A stretch of 32,560 bases of DNA, taken from Virgibacillus litoralis. Lineage in GTDB: Bacteria; Bacillota; Bacilli; Bacillales; Amphibacillaceae. Location: contig NZ_JAGGKK010000029.1 of assembly GCF_017873675.1 (NCBI RefSeq), positions 1 to 32,560 of the forward strand, written 5' to 3'. The notes under the pieces are model-generated. The model was not told the origin of the DNA and did no database searches. It saw only the letters and a list, made by a program, of their open reading frames with translations. Shown one piece after another: positions 25,771 through 32,560 of this stretch (position 1 is its first letter; each line of letters starts with the position of its first letter). The position numbers and the translations under genes are program-made.

Positions 25771-25799
25771 TTGAATAAGAACATACGTTTGCATATAAT
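25771..25799 (+). promoter_or_regulatory. Promoter of the YolD-like gene
   Basis: TTGAAT at 25771-25776, 17 bases, TATAAT at 25794-25799. The spacer contains a LexA box, so repressor binding would directly exclude RNA polymerase. Confidence 0.75.
25779..25790 (+). promoter_or_regulatory. LexA (DinR) box in the YolD-like promoter
   Basis: GAACATACGTTT, followed by G, agrees with CGAACRNRYGTTYG except for the first base. It lies between the -35 and -10 elements. Confidence 0.7.
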
Positions 25800-25817
25800 A
25801 AGTATGAGGTGATTACA

Positions 25818-26147
25818 ATGTCAAACGATCGCGGTACGATTAAGTGGGCTTCACTGATGCTTCCAGAACACGTTAAACTGCTTCAGGATATGTGGCAGGA
25901 TGATTACCGAATGACAAAACCTGTACTGGATTCACAAGAAATAGAGGTGCTTAACGCTCAAATACTGGAAGCTTTTGAATACGGGTCAACGGTTTCAGTA
26001 TCCATATATTCAGATGGAACAGTCTTCGACCATATTGGAGTAATCATTAAATTAGACAGCCAAACAAATAATATAATACTACAATTAACTGATTCTACTC
26101 AGGTAACGATAGCATTTAATGATATATTATCCATTACGATTAGATAA
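25818..26147 (+). CDS. YolD-like family protein
   Basis: The 109-residue product begins MSNDRGTIKWASLMLPEH and continues with a helix and a beta-rich C-terminus, the layout of YolD-like proteins (Bacillus subtilis YolD, YqjX). These usually sit beside Y-family UvrX-type DNA polymerases and belong to the SOS response, and they have been suggested to act with them. Here no polymerase gene is adjacent, so it is an orphan. The LexA box in the promoter supports SOS control. ATG 25818 is preferred to GTG 25809, which lies inside the ribosome binding site GAGGTG. The stop runs directly into the repeat and terminator that follow. Confidence 0.82.
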   Translation: MSNDRGTIKWASLMLPEHVKLLQDMWQDDYRMTKPVLDSQEIEVLNAQILEAFEYGSTVSVSIYSDGTVFDHIGVIIKLDSQTNNIILQLTDSTQVTIAFNDILSITIR

Positions 26148-26150
26148 GAG

Positions 26151-26413
26151 GTGGCCGAGACAAAAGTGTTTTATCAACGTAAAATCCGAACTATGATTCA
26201 AAATTCTCGAAATAGAATTCGAATTAGTTCGGATTTATTTTGTTGCTGATTAGATATAAATTACGAAGTAGTGAATTTGTAAGTTTCTCTAACCACGCAG
26301 CTGGAATATACTCGCTTACCGTGGGCAAGTGCCGAGCCTCCTCAGTTTGTACCTCACCTGCGGGGTCTCGCCTAGCTTGTTCTTCCCATAGGAGTCTCGC
26401 ATATTCCAGCTGC
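26151..26413 (+). repeat. Composite dispersed repeat, copy 2
   Basis: Same order of parts as copy 1 (1-301, opposite strand): the GTGGC-x-GAGACAAAAG start at 26151, the terminator-like arm 26182-26236, the GATTAGATATAAATTACGAAG linker (about 26248-26268) and a GC-rich module bounded by a perfect 13-bp inverted repeat (GCAGCTGGAATAT at 26297-26309 and its complement at 26401-26413). The module has diverged from the GGAAATACAC form seen in copies 1 and 3 but keeps both ends matched. No coding potential. Confidence 0.75.
26182..26236 (+). terminator. Terminator of the YolD-like gene, formed by the repeat
   Basis: AAATCCGAACTA (26182-26193) pairs perfectly with TAGTTCGGATTT (26225-26236) and is followed by ATTTTGTT. 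It lies 35 bases after the stop codon. Confidence 0.75.
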
Positions 26414-26501
26414 TAGTTTAAATGGTTTAAAAATTTTTACTCTTTATCCATCACAATGTATAGTTTGTTATTTTATCATATAATGAGCAAACCTTAGCGC
26501 A

Positions 26502-26608
26502 GGAAATACACGTAGACTCCTGGGGGAGGATAGGCCTAGATGAGACATCTGAGTGCGTCAGCACGAAGAGGGCTCAACAGCCGCCCTAGGTGCGCGAAGT
26601 GTATTTCC
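26502..26608 (-). repeat. GC-rich repeat module, copy 3, inverted relative to copy 2
   Basis: A 107-bp module bounded by GGAAATACAC (26502-26511) and GTGTATTTCC (26599-26608). Internal motifs GGCCTAGATGAGAC and CAGCCGCCC are shared with 65-130 of copy 1. The linker motif follows on the right in diverged form (about 26635-26665). Together with copy 2 it forms a head-to-head pair separated by about 90 AT-rich bases (26414-26501). The gene-free stretch to 26748 shows nothing else. Confidence 0.75.
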
Positions 26609-26748
26609 GTAGCGGTGTTACTGCACACAACCACTAGTTCGTAGTATATATCAACTACGTATTAGATCCAACTATTGAAAATAAACCTTCTAAACATCTT
26701 ATCCGTTATTATTCGACTTTAAATTGGAAGTTTTAGCTATATCCCAGC

Positions 26749-26970
26749 CTAATCAATATTTTTTGTTGTATATATATCCCATAGTTGATCGAACACAGCT
26801 AGAGCATTGGCAAAGGGGCTGTTCCATTCCAAATAATTGCTGATCTCATCATAATCTGTTGAATGCTTTGGAAAATCATGATCGTAAAAAATCCAATCAG
26901 CAAGCTTACTCTCATCGTCAGCTTTTTTCTTCCCCCGATATGTCATCATATAATGATAGAAAGATCGCAT
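26749..26970 (-). CDS. yozE: YozE family (UPF0346) protein
   Basis: The 73-residue product begins MRSFYHYMMTYRG and contains FYDHDFPKHSTDYDEISNYL followed by an aromatic C-terminal helix, matching the YozE SAM-like fold of Firmicutes. The molecular function is unknown, though the fold resembles DNA- or protein-binding SAM domains. The start lies 3 bases after the tatC stop on the same strand, so it is cotranscribed with the Tat genes. Length and motif order are full for the family. A functional tie to Tat is not indicated. Confidence 0.88.
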   Translation of the reverse strand: MRSFYHYMMTYRGKKKADDESKLADWIFYDHDFPKHSTDYDEISNYLEWNSPFANALAVFDQLWDIYTTKNID

Positions 26971-26973
26971 AGT

Positions 26974-27735
26974 TTACACCTCATTATTCTCCATAAACTC
27001 CTGATGCTTTTTAATTTTTTTTCGATAAACAATTCCAGATAAATAAATACTGATTTCATATAATACGATTAAAGGTATCGCCACTACGATTTGTAAAACA
27101 AAGTCTGGCGGGGTAATGATTGCTCCTACTATTACAAGGATAAGATAAGCGTATTTTCTGGTTTTACGCATAAAATCAGGCGTAAGAATCCCTAAACTTG
27201 TAAGGAACATTGATAAAATTGGGATTTCAAATAAAAGCGCAAAAGGTATGACTATGCGAAATAATAGTTTGAAATATCTATCGTACGTAAATATTTCATT
27301 AAACATACCATTATTGAGGGATAATAAAAAAGGTACAATTAAATTAACGAAAATAACATAGCCAAAAGTTAAACCGCCTATAAACAATAGGAAGATAGCT
27401 GGTATGTATAATAATGATGCCCTTTGTTCAGTTTTAGTTAAACCTGGTTTAATAAACAGCCAAATTTGTAAACAGAGCAAGGGCAATGTACCAATGATAG
27501 CCACCAAACCTGCGAGTGTAATATAAACCGATACAATATCGGTCATCCCTGTAATGTTTAAGGTGAAATCCAGGCTTTTTGTAAAGAAATCATACATTTT
27601 CTCAACATACATAAATCCGATAACAAATAAAATAATGAAAAAAACTGCGGTAACAATAAGCCTGTTTCTTAATTCTGATAAATGTCCTACCAGGTTCATT
27701 TCTTTTTCATTTTCAAATTGCTGTTCTTCAGACAT
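26974..27735 (-). CDS. tatC: Sec-independent (twin-arginine) translocase subunit TatC
   Basis: TatC is the membrane receptor for twin-arginine signal peptides and works with TatA to export folded proteins. The 253-residue product begins with the conserved HLSELRNRL motif (about 18-26), has six hydrophobic segments, and includes the family features FIKPGLTKTEQRAS after the second segment and LTPDFMRKTRKYA before the fifth. ATG 27735 follows GGAGGAG. It is downstream of two tatA genes, with a hairpin between, and upstream of yozE. Confidence 0.95.
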   Translation of the reverse strand: MSEEQQFENEKEMNLVGHLSELRNRLIVTAVFFIILFVIGFMYVEKMYDFFTKSLDFTLNITGMTDIVSVYITLAGLVAIIGTLPLLCLQIWLFIKPGLTKTEQRASLLYIPAIFLLFIGGLTFGYVIFVNLIVPFLLSLNNGMFNEIFTYDRYFKLLFRIVIPFALLFEIPILSMFLTSLGILTPDFMRKTRKYAYLILVIVGAIITPPDFVLQIVVAIPLIVLYEISIYLSGIVYRKKIKKHQEFMENNEV

Positions 27736-27766
27736 TATTTCACTCCTCCAGCACTCAAGCGCAAAA

Positions 27767-27797
27767 GAAGATGTAAGGTACTTTCCCCTACACCTTC
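27767..27797 (-). terminator. Hairpin between tatA and tatC
   Basis: On the minus strand GAAGGTGTAGGG pairs with CCTTACATCTTC (12 bp with two G-U pairs) and runs into TTTTG. As a partial terminator it would give more TatA than TatC, the ratio the translocase needs. Confidence 0.65.
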
Positions 27798-27807
27798 AAC
27801 AAGTCAA

Positions 27808-27996
27808 TTATTTTTTTGATGATTTATCATTTTTACTGGAATCATCATCTGAGACAATATCTTTTGTTGCATTTTTGAATTCCTTTAAAGAACTGCCAAC
27901 AGCTTTTCCGATTTCAGGTAATTTTGATGGCCCGAAAACGATTAAAGCAATCACAAGAATTAAAATTAATCCAGGAATGCCGATATTTCCAATCAT
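27808..27996 (-). CDS. tatA: Twin-arginine translocase subunit TatA (second copy)
   Basis: A 62-residue protein with one N-terminal membrane helix (about 6-21), the hinge [12 protein letters not shown] (about 22-33), an amphipathic helix and a charged, low-complexity tail rich in D, S and K. This is the pore-forming TatA subunit. In Firmicutes a single TatA can replace both TatA and TatB. It lies 19 bases downstream of another tatA gene with which it shares hinge and helix. ATG 27996 follows a weak GCGGAGTGAT-type site. Confidence 0.93.
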   Translation of the reverse strand: MIGNIGIPGLILILVIALIVFGPSKLPEIGKAVGSSLKEFKNATKDIVSDDDSSKNDKSSKK

Positions 27997-28015
27997 TCAT
28001 AATCACTCCGCAAGA

Positions 28016-28222
28016 TTATTTACTTTCTTCACCCTTAACGATACTTTTTGTTTCTTTTACCTCATCTGAAATATCACTTGTTAAATCACGTGTTGAATTT
28101 TTAAATTCTCGCAGCGTATTACCTGCTGCTTTACCAATTTCGGGTAATTTTTTAGGCCCAAAGATGACCAAAGAAATGATCAGAATCAGAATGAGTCCTG
28201 GAAATCCTATACTAGATAACAT
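28016..28222 (-). CDS. tatA: Twin-arginine translocase subunit TatA (first copy)
   Basis: A 68-residue paralogue of the next gene, with membrane helix (about 6-21), hinge [12 protein letters not shown], amphipathic helix and a tail rich in E, K and S. The two copies differ mainly after residue 45, so this is a tandem duplication that has diverged. The pair might supply TatA- and TatB-like roles, but neither shows TatB-specific features. ATG 28222 follows AGAAGGTG. It is the first gene of the tatA-tatA-tatC-yozE cluster. Confidence 0.93.
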   Translation of the reverse strand: MLSSIGFPGLILILIISLVIFGPKKLPEIGKAAGNTLREFKNSTRDLTSDISDEVKETKSIVKGEESK

Positions 28223-28381
28223 CGTAACACCTTCTTTGTATGATTGATTATATTATAATGTATTTGAACAATAACGTATATCCAAAAACGAAAAATACAC
28301 ATAATAGTCATAGTTTATGTAAACATATACAGTTTAACATGAATTTCTCGTGTTTAACAACTTAAGACAAATTGGCATTCG

Positions 28382-28966
28382 TTAATGAGAGCCTCGTTTT
28401 GCCTCTTTATATTGATCTGGATAGTTCATATTAAAAAAATGCCTTGTCAAAATGTGTTCTGAAATATGGCCGAAATCTCGGACATATTTGACATTTATAT
28501 GGTCAAATAATTCCCTAACTTTCAGCTGGTTATTCGCTAATAGCTGCTGTATATTAGGTAAGACATTACAAGTATAAATTCCTGACAAAGGATGCATTTT
28601 TTCTTTATAAATTGGAATAACGGCATCATATTCTCCTAATGACTGCAATAAATAATTAAAAACATCCTTATGTACAAATGGCATATCACAAGCTGCAAAT
28701 ATATAAACATCTGCACCAATGTTATACATTGCTGATTCTAGACCAGCAAGTGGACCTGAATTCAGATACCTGTCCCCATACAAATCAAGATTAAGAAAAT
28801 CAAAAGATGACGGATTGTTAGAGATGACGGAAACAGTGTGACTTACTAATTGAAGTTCATTTGTAATATGTTCAATGACTGGTTTACCTTCCAATGTTAA
28901 GAGAGATTTATTTGTTCCCATTCGGGACGATTTTCCACCTGAAAGTACAACTCCAGAAATATTCAT
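28382..28966 (-). CDS. mobA: Molybdenum cofactor guanylyltransferase
   Basis: MobA transfers GMP from GTP to molybdopterin, producing the MGD cofactor used by enzymes such as NarG. The 194-residue product has the nucleotide-binding signature LSGGKSSRMGTNK (8-20), then GPLAGLESA and the metal-binding FAACDMPF. ATG 28966 is preferred to GTG 28975 because the family begins at MNISGVVLSGG and AGGTAG is about 9 bases upstream. It follows dfrA by 12 bases and so belongs to the thyA-dfrA operon, away from other molybdenum genes. Links to nitrate reductase are functional, not positional. Confidence 0.92.
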   Translation of the reverse strand: MNISGVVLSGGKSSRMGTNKSLLTLEGKPVIEHITNELQLVSHTVSVISNNPSSFDFLNLDLYGDRYLNSGPLAGLESAMYNIGADVYIFAACDMPFVHKDVFNYLLQSLGEYDAVIPIYKEKMHPLSGIYTCNVLPNIQQLLANNQLKVRELFDHINVKYVRDFGHISEHILTRHFFNMNYPDQYKEAKRGSH

Positions 28967-28978
28967 AAACAACACTAC

Positions 28979-29470
28979 CTATCGTTTACGATCATATTGC
29001 AGAAAATAATAATCATAAGGGTTTTTCTCGTTTTTCTCCCCTTTTACTTTAGATGTTAAATTCCAATCTTCCTGTGAGAATTCTGGGAAATATGTATCCC
29101 CTTTGAACGTCTCTTCAATCCAGGTAATATACATCCGGTCTGCATATGGCATTATCTGGTCAAAGATTATGCCTCCCCCAATAACGAAAAATTCTTGCTC
29201 TGGGTTCTCTTTATTCCATTCCCGTATCATGTCTACATTATCGATTACATCAACTTCATCTGGAAAATCAATTTGTTGCCGTGTAATCACCACATTTTTT
29301 CGATTTGGTAATGGTCTGCCCATTGATTCATATGTTTTTCGCCCCATAATAATTGTGTTTCCAGTGGACTTTTCCTTAAAAAACTTCAAATCATTTGGCA
29401 ATCGCCATGGTAAATCGTTTTCTGCGCCAATCGTTTGATTGCTATCCATAGCTACGAGTAATGATATCAT
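28979..29470 (-). CDS. dfrA: Dihydrofolate reductase
   Basis: The enzyme reduces dihydrofolate to tetrahydrofolate with NADPH, regenerating the cofactor consumed by thymidylate synthase. The 163-residue product has GAENDLPWRLPNDLKFF with the catalytic Asp27, the NADPH-binding IIMGRKTYESMGRPLPNR and the FVIGGG motif. It is full length. ATG 29470 follows AAAGGGGG. The position 23 bases after thyA is the classic pairing of the two enzymes of the thymidylate cycle. Confidence 0.96.
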   Translation of the reverse strand: MISLLVAMDSNQTIGAENDLPWRLPNDLKFFKEKSTGNTIIMGRKTYESMGRPLPNRKNVVITRQQIDFPDEVDVIDNVDMIREWNKENPEQEFFVIGGGIIFDQIMPYADRMYITWIEETFKGDTYFPEFSQEDWNLTSKVKGEKNEKNPYDYYFLQYDRKR

Positions 29471-29493
29471 ATACTATTTGCCCCCTTTAAATT

Positions 29494-30450
29494 CTAGACT
29501 GCGATAGGTGCTTTAATTGCAGGATGTGGATTATAATCAGTTAATTCAAAATCGGATAATTCAAAATCGAAAATCAAATTTTTCTCCTGATTAATCTTAA
29601 GTTTTGGTAATGGTCTTAAATCACGACCAAGCTGCGTTTTTATTTGTTCTACATGGTTTGCATAAATATGTGCATCACCTAGTGTATGGACAAACTCACC
29701 TACTTCAAGGTCACATTCATGGGCAATTAAGTAGGTTAATAACGCATAACTTGCAATGTTGAATGGTACACCCAAAAATATATCTGCGCTACGCTGATAA
29801 AGCTGACATGAAAGCTTACCATCAGCTACGTAAAATTGAAATAGTGTGTGACATGGCGGCAAGGCCATATTCGGAACATCTTCAGGATTCCAGGCCGATA
29901 CAATGTGTCTTCTTGAGTCCGGTTTGTTGCGGATAGATTCAATAACTTCCTTTAATTGATCAATGGTTTCGTTTTGGGATGTTTTCCAATCACGCCATTG
30001 TTTCCCATACACAGAACCTAAATCACCAAATTTATTTGCAAAGTCATCATTATAAAGTACCTTTTCTTTAAAGTTCTTCATTTGTTCCTGATAAATAATA
30101 TTGAATTGAGGATCCTGCTGACTGCGGTTTCCGAAGTCAGTCATATCAGGTCCGTCGTAATCATTGCTCTCTATCCACTTTTTAAATGCCCATTCATTCC
30201 AAATGTTATTGTTATTTTGCAGTAAATAACGAATATTTGTATCCCCTTTAATAAACCATAACAATTCACTGGAAATTAAACGAAATGGAACTTTTTTTGT
30301 TGTTAGAAGCGGGAATCCTTCACTTAAATCAAAACGTATTTGATGTCCGAAAATTGAATATGTACCAGTATTTGTTCGATCTTCCTTTTTAGTTCCGTTT
30401 TCCAGAACATGTTTGCACAAATCCAAATATGCTTGTTCACCTTTCAACAT
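29494..30450 (-). CDS. thyA: Thymidylate synthase
   Basis: The enzyme methylates dUMP to dTMP using methylenetetrahydrofolate. The 318-residue product is of the long type, with an extra segment of about 50 residues (84-139) compared with the 264-residue forms, as in Staphylococcus. The catalytic cysteine is Cys200 in [12 protein letters not shown], with the phosphate-binding [10 protein letters not shown] before it and [17 protein letters not shown] after it. ATG 30450 is chosen over the in-frame start at 30471 because TGGAGGGT lies between them. It is the first gene of thyA-dfrA-mobA. Confidence 0.96.
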   Translation of the reverse strand: MLKGEQAYLDLCKHVLENGTKKEDRTNTGTYSIFGHQIRFDLSEGFPLLTTKKVPFRLISSELLWFIKGDTNIRYLLQNNNNIWNEWAFKKWIESNDYDGPDMTDFGNRSQQDPQFNIIYQEQMKNFKEKVLYNDDFANKFGDLGSVYGKQWRDWKTSQNETIDQLKEVIESIRNKPDSRRHIVSAWNPEDVPNMALPPCHTLFQFYVADGKLSCQLYQRSADIFLGVPFNIASYALLTYLIAHECDLEVGEFVHTLGDAHIYANHVEQIKTQLGRDLRPLPKLKINQEKNLIFDFELSDFELTDYNPHPAIKAPIAV

Positions 30451-30469
30451 TTTTAACCCTCCATATATC

Positions 30470-30490
30470 AATCATAATATAGTTATGATT
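30470..30490. promoter_or_regulatory. Inverted repeat in the thyA leader
   Basis: AATCATAA, five bases, TTATGATT: a perfect 8-bp dyad between the probable thyA promoter and its ribosome binding site. It could be an operator overlapping the transcription start or a 5' RNA hairpin. Confidence 0.4.
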
Positions 30491-30497
30491 TTACAAC

Positions 30498-30525
30498 ATT
30501 ATAATTTAATTTATTGTAACACAAA
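30498..30525 (-). promoter_or_regulatory. Probable promoter of thyA-dfrA-mobA
   Basis: On the minus strand TTTGTG (30525-30520), 16 bases and TATAAT (30503-30498). The start would be near 30491, about 40 bases before the thyA start codon. Confidence 0.5.
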
Positions 30526-30592
30526 CGTAAACTTGCTGGGGCATAATCAACGCTAAATCGACATAAATCTGTTAAGGAGAGTCACACTAGAA

Positions 30593-30634
30593 AACTTGCT
30601 TATCGCCGACCTCTATTATTGATAAGCTCTAGTT
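30593..30634 (+). repeat. Hairpin upstream of the NlpC/P60 gene
   Basis: AACT.GCTTATC and GATAAGC...AGTT form an interrupted stem around a 16-base loop. No T-run follows, so it is not a terminator. It would lie in the leader of the endopeptidase gene if transcription starts upstream. Purpose unknown. Confidence 0.35.
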
Positions 30635-30699
30635 GCACCTTATGCAGTAAGAAGGTATTTATACTTACTTACTTAACTGCCAAGAAAGGGGATATTTGT

Positions 30700-31725
30700 A
30701 TGCTAAATGGTACTGTAGAACATGTGGTTAAACAATCTATTCTGTATAGTTACGTGTTAAGTCAACCGTTTTCTGTTTATGTTGATGCATATCCTGTCCT
30801 TCAAAATAAGCAGCTGTTAGAAGCAGAACAGTTAGAGTATGGACAGCACGGTGAATCTGTTCGTGTTCTACAACACAAATTAAACAAATTATCCTACTAC
30901 GACGACGAGATTCATGGAGATTTCACGGTTTTAACTGAACATGCTTTAAAGAAGTTTCAGGCTGACAATAATATAAAAATCAGCGGCCAAGCAGATATGA
31001 TAACATTAACTACACTAATCAATAAAGAAAAGAAAAAGTACATGGAACAAATAGATGAAATGTCTGAGTCTATTTATCCAGGGATGAAAAGTGAAGATGT
31101 AAAAATAGCACAACATGCATTACAATACTTCGGTTATTACGAAGGAGAGCTGGACGGAATATATGGTCCTCTCACTAAAAAAGCATTAGAAATTGCTGAA
31201 AAAGAACATGGGTTAAAATTAATAGATGAATCTGATCAAGTAACAGAATCGTCATTGACTGCGCTATATGAGAAAGACGAGAATGAAGAACAGAAGTTAG
31301 AACAAAAGGTAAAAAAGGAATCAAAAGAGGAAACACAAGAGTTAAAAAAAGTTGAAGTTACAAGTACTAATTATTCAAATGCAATTGATGCGGCACATGC
31401 TCAAATTGGTACACCATATGTTTGGGGTGGTGAATCAACTAGAGGATTCGATTGTAGTGGTTTTATCCAATACATTTTTAAAATGGAAAACATTGTATTG
31501 CCTCGTACTGTTAGTGATGTATGGAACTTCACCCAACATATTAATAGCCCTTCTGTTGGAGATTTGGTCTTTTTTGAAACGTATAAGCCTGGACCATCAC
31601 ATATGGGAATCTATATTGGTGATGGAAAATTTATTCACGCTGGAGAATCAAGAGGTGTGGAGATAAGTGAATTAAGTACTTCATATTGGGAACAAAGATA
31701 TTTAGGCGCAAGAAGAGTTAACTAA
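30700..31725 (+). CDS. NlpC/P60 (C40) peptidase with two peptidoglycan-binding domains
   Basis: The 341-residue product has two PG_binding_1-type repeats (about 47-108 and 126-190), a charged K/E-rich linker (about 191-222) and a C-terminal NlpC/P60 domain (about 223-341) with Cys252 (FDCSGF), His301 (SHMGIY) and His313 (FIHAGE). Such enzymes cut the D-gamma-Glu to diaminopimelate bond in wall peptides. ATG 30700 is chosen because AAAGGGGAT lies just upstream; an in-frame ATG at 30619 lacks one. The N-terminus has no clear signal peptide, which is unusual and may indicate a sporulation or mother-cell role, or non-classical export. Confidence 0.88.
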   Translation: MLNGTVEHVVKQSILYSYVLSQPFSVYVDAYPVLQNKQLLEAEQLEYGQHGESVRVLQHKLNKLSYYDDEIHGDFTVLTEHALKKFQADNNIKISGQADMITLTTLINKEKKKYMEQIDEMSESIYPGMKSEDVKIAQHALQYFGYYEGELDGIYGPLTKKALEIAEKEHGLKLIDESDQVTESSLTALYEKDENEEQKLEQKVKKESKEETQELKKVEVTSTNYSNAIDAAHAQIGTPYVWGGESTRGFDCSGFIQYIFKMENIVLPRTVSDVWNFTQHINSPSVGDLVFFETYKPGPSHMGIYIGDGKFIHAGESRGVEISELSTSYWEQRYLGARRVN

Positions 31726-31750
31726 ATGTTATTTTGACAGAACTGAATAA

Positions 31751-31800
31751 ATCCCGCCTTTACTATTAATACTAACCTTAATTACACGTAAAGGTGGGAT
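31751..31800 (+). promoter_or_regulatory. Hairpin covering the ribosome binding site of the DUF2512 gene
   Basis: ATCCCGCCTTTAC (31751-31763) pairs over 13 positions (one G-U) with GTAAAGGTGGGAT (31788-31800). The right arm contains the ribosome binding site AAGGTGGG (31791-31798) of the gene starting at 31805. The fold would block translation initiation. No T-run follows, so it is not a normal terminator. Confidence 0.6.
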
Positions 31801-31804
31801 AATT

Positions 31805-32167
31805 ATGACTGGGTTAGTTGTAAAGTTACTTATATGTCCAATTGGTTTATTTTTGGCTGCATGGGTTTTTCCGAATGTAGAGTTTGGATACTGGTATCAG
31901 CCAATTATACTCGGGGTTGTATTAGCTTTTGTAGGATATTTTATGGAGAGAATCTTGTTGCGAGAAGAAACGAATTGGCTAAGTGTATTTATGGATTTTG
32001 TTGCTACAACGTTAATAGTTTACTTTGGAGCAATGTTATTTGCAGATACCGAAATAACTTTCTTTGGATCCATTTTAGCTGCTGCTATACTAGCAGTGAC
32101 GGAAATATTTCAACATAATTGGCTTTTAGACAGTGGCAGAATCAAAAAAGAAACAGTTAGTGAATAA
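31805..32167 (+). CDS. DUF2512 (YndM-like) membrane protein
   Basis: The 120-residue product is an integral membrane protein with four hydrophobic segments (about 4-21, 30-48, 60-80 and 85-103) and short loops, ending in a polar tail. The pattern LLICPIGLFLAAWVFPNV, then FMERILLREETNW, and EIFQHNWLLDSG near the end resembles the DUF2512/YndM family of Bacillaceae, of unknown function. ATG 31805 follows AAGGTGGG. This site is locked in the hairpin at 31751-31800, suggesting conditional translation. It is 79 bases after the endopeptidase gene and may be read from the same transcript. Confidence 0.8.
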   Translation: MTGLVVKLLICPIGLFLAAWVFPNVEFGYWYQPIILGVVLAFVGYFMERILLREETNWLSVFMDFVATTLIVYFGAMLFADTEITFFGSILAAAILAVTEIFQHNWLLDSGRIKKETVSE

Positions 32168-32232
32168 CATTAGAAAACGTGACATACAATAAGTGAATTC
32201 TTATAAATGCGTATTTAGGTTTTCTGTTTCCT

Positions 32233-32450
32233 AAGCAGGAACAAAAGCGCAAGCGCCTGTTCAGCGCCGTAGGACTGCGCCCGCGCATCGCGGGTGGGTC
32301 GACGTTGCCGCGCAAAGCGGCGGTCTTAGTCGATCTTCCTTTTCCTTGAGATAAAGGATACACGAAGAGCGTAAGCGATTCGATGTTGACTTATCGTAGA
32401 CACGGAGAGAGAAGTCCACTAGGTGCTAGGCGCTGGAGCTGGACGTGGCT
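32233..32450. repeat. GC-rich dispersed repeat at the right end
   Basis: This gene-free stretch is far richer in G+C than its surroundings and full of short inverted repeats: CAGG..GCGCAAGCGCCTG at its left end, CGCGCATCGCG, and CCGCGCAAAGCGG. It also holds blocks such as TCGATGTTGACTTATCGTAG and GGCGCTGGAGCTGGACG. From memory these blocks are hallmarks of a repeat family widespread in Bacillaceae genomes. It has no coding signal. It is a different family from the repeats at 1-301 and 26151-26608. 32451-32560 is AT-rich with no gene. Confidence 0.65.
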
Positions 32451-32560
32451 GATTCAGAAGTCCATTTATCCACAGCACTTAAATTTTATAATTTCCTCAC
32501 TGGCGTTGCATAAACAGGTAATAGCTAAGTCAAACATTTGAATTTTGTATCTATCATTAC

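Noticed and set aside
30472-30699. Possible c-di-AMP (ydaO-type) riboswitch before the NlpC/P60 gene, a common location for it
   Set aside because: The conserved segments of that riboswitch are not present. Only a simple interrupted hairpin is seen.
32466-32474. Perfect DnaA box TTATCCACA
   Set aside because: It is single, with no cluster, no AT-rich unwinding element and no dnaA or dnaN nearby. Not evidence for an origin.

Overview
The window is typical low-GC Bacillaceae chromosome. Gene content (proBA, citA/citR, narGHJI, msrAB, yqfQ-like, sbcDC, yozE-like, tatA/tatC, thyA-dfrA), strong AGGAGG-type ribosome binding sites, sigma-A promoters and the Bacillus forms of the LexA and Fnr operators all agree. 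The dispersed GC-rich repeats are, from memory, of a kind common in Virgibacillus/Oceanobacillus/Lentibacillus-like genomes. That genus-level placement is inference. No prophage, insertion sequence, CRISPR array, rRNA or tRNA gene was found.

Layout. 1-300: a composite dispersed repeat. 319-871: two small unknown genes. 917-3508: proline biosynthesis (proB-proA) behind a sigma-A promoter and an intrinsic terminator in the leader, suggesting attenuation. 3579-4732: a solitary LAGLIDADG endonuclease gene with its own LexA-box promoter and terminator. 5006-7092: citrate synthase citA diverging from its LysR-type regulator. 7139-8659: a FAD/Rieske oxidoreductase (YhfW type). 8815-16589: an anaerobic respiration operon read leftward from a perfect Fnr palindrome: hemerythrin-like protein, two small unknown proteins, narG, narH, narJ, narI. 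16731-19523: acylphosphatase, 7Fe ferredoxin, a LysM/M14 cell-wall endopeptidase, a histidine phosphatase and a 68-residue protein. 19573-21256: MsrAB, a YqfQ-like protein and a 25-residue membrane peptide. 21458-26147: the SbcDC nuclease facing a LexA-controlled YolD-like gene. 26151-26680: two copies of the dispersed repeat in opposite orientation. 26749-28222: YozE, TatC and two TatA paralogues. 28382-30450: thyA-dfrA-mobA. 30700-32167: an NlpC/P60 enzyme and a DUF2512-type membrane protein. 32233-32450: another GC-rich repeat.

Connections. Nitrate reductase needs bis-MGD molybdenum cofactor, and mobA about 13 kb away supplies its last step. Two loci carry LexA boxes inside or at the start of sigma-A promoters (the endonuclease and the YolD-like gene beside sbcDC), so part of this window probably responds to DNA damage. 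The least-described parts are the SOS-type endonuclease, the three-gene leader of the nar operon, the proBA leader, the 25-residue membrane peptide, the hairpin hiding the ribosome binding site of the DUF2512 gene, and the repeat family whose AT-rich arm acts as a terminator after two unrelated genes.
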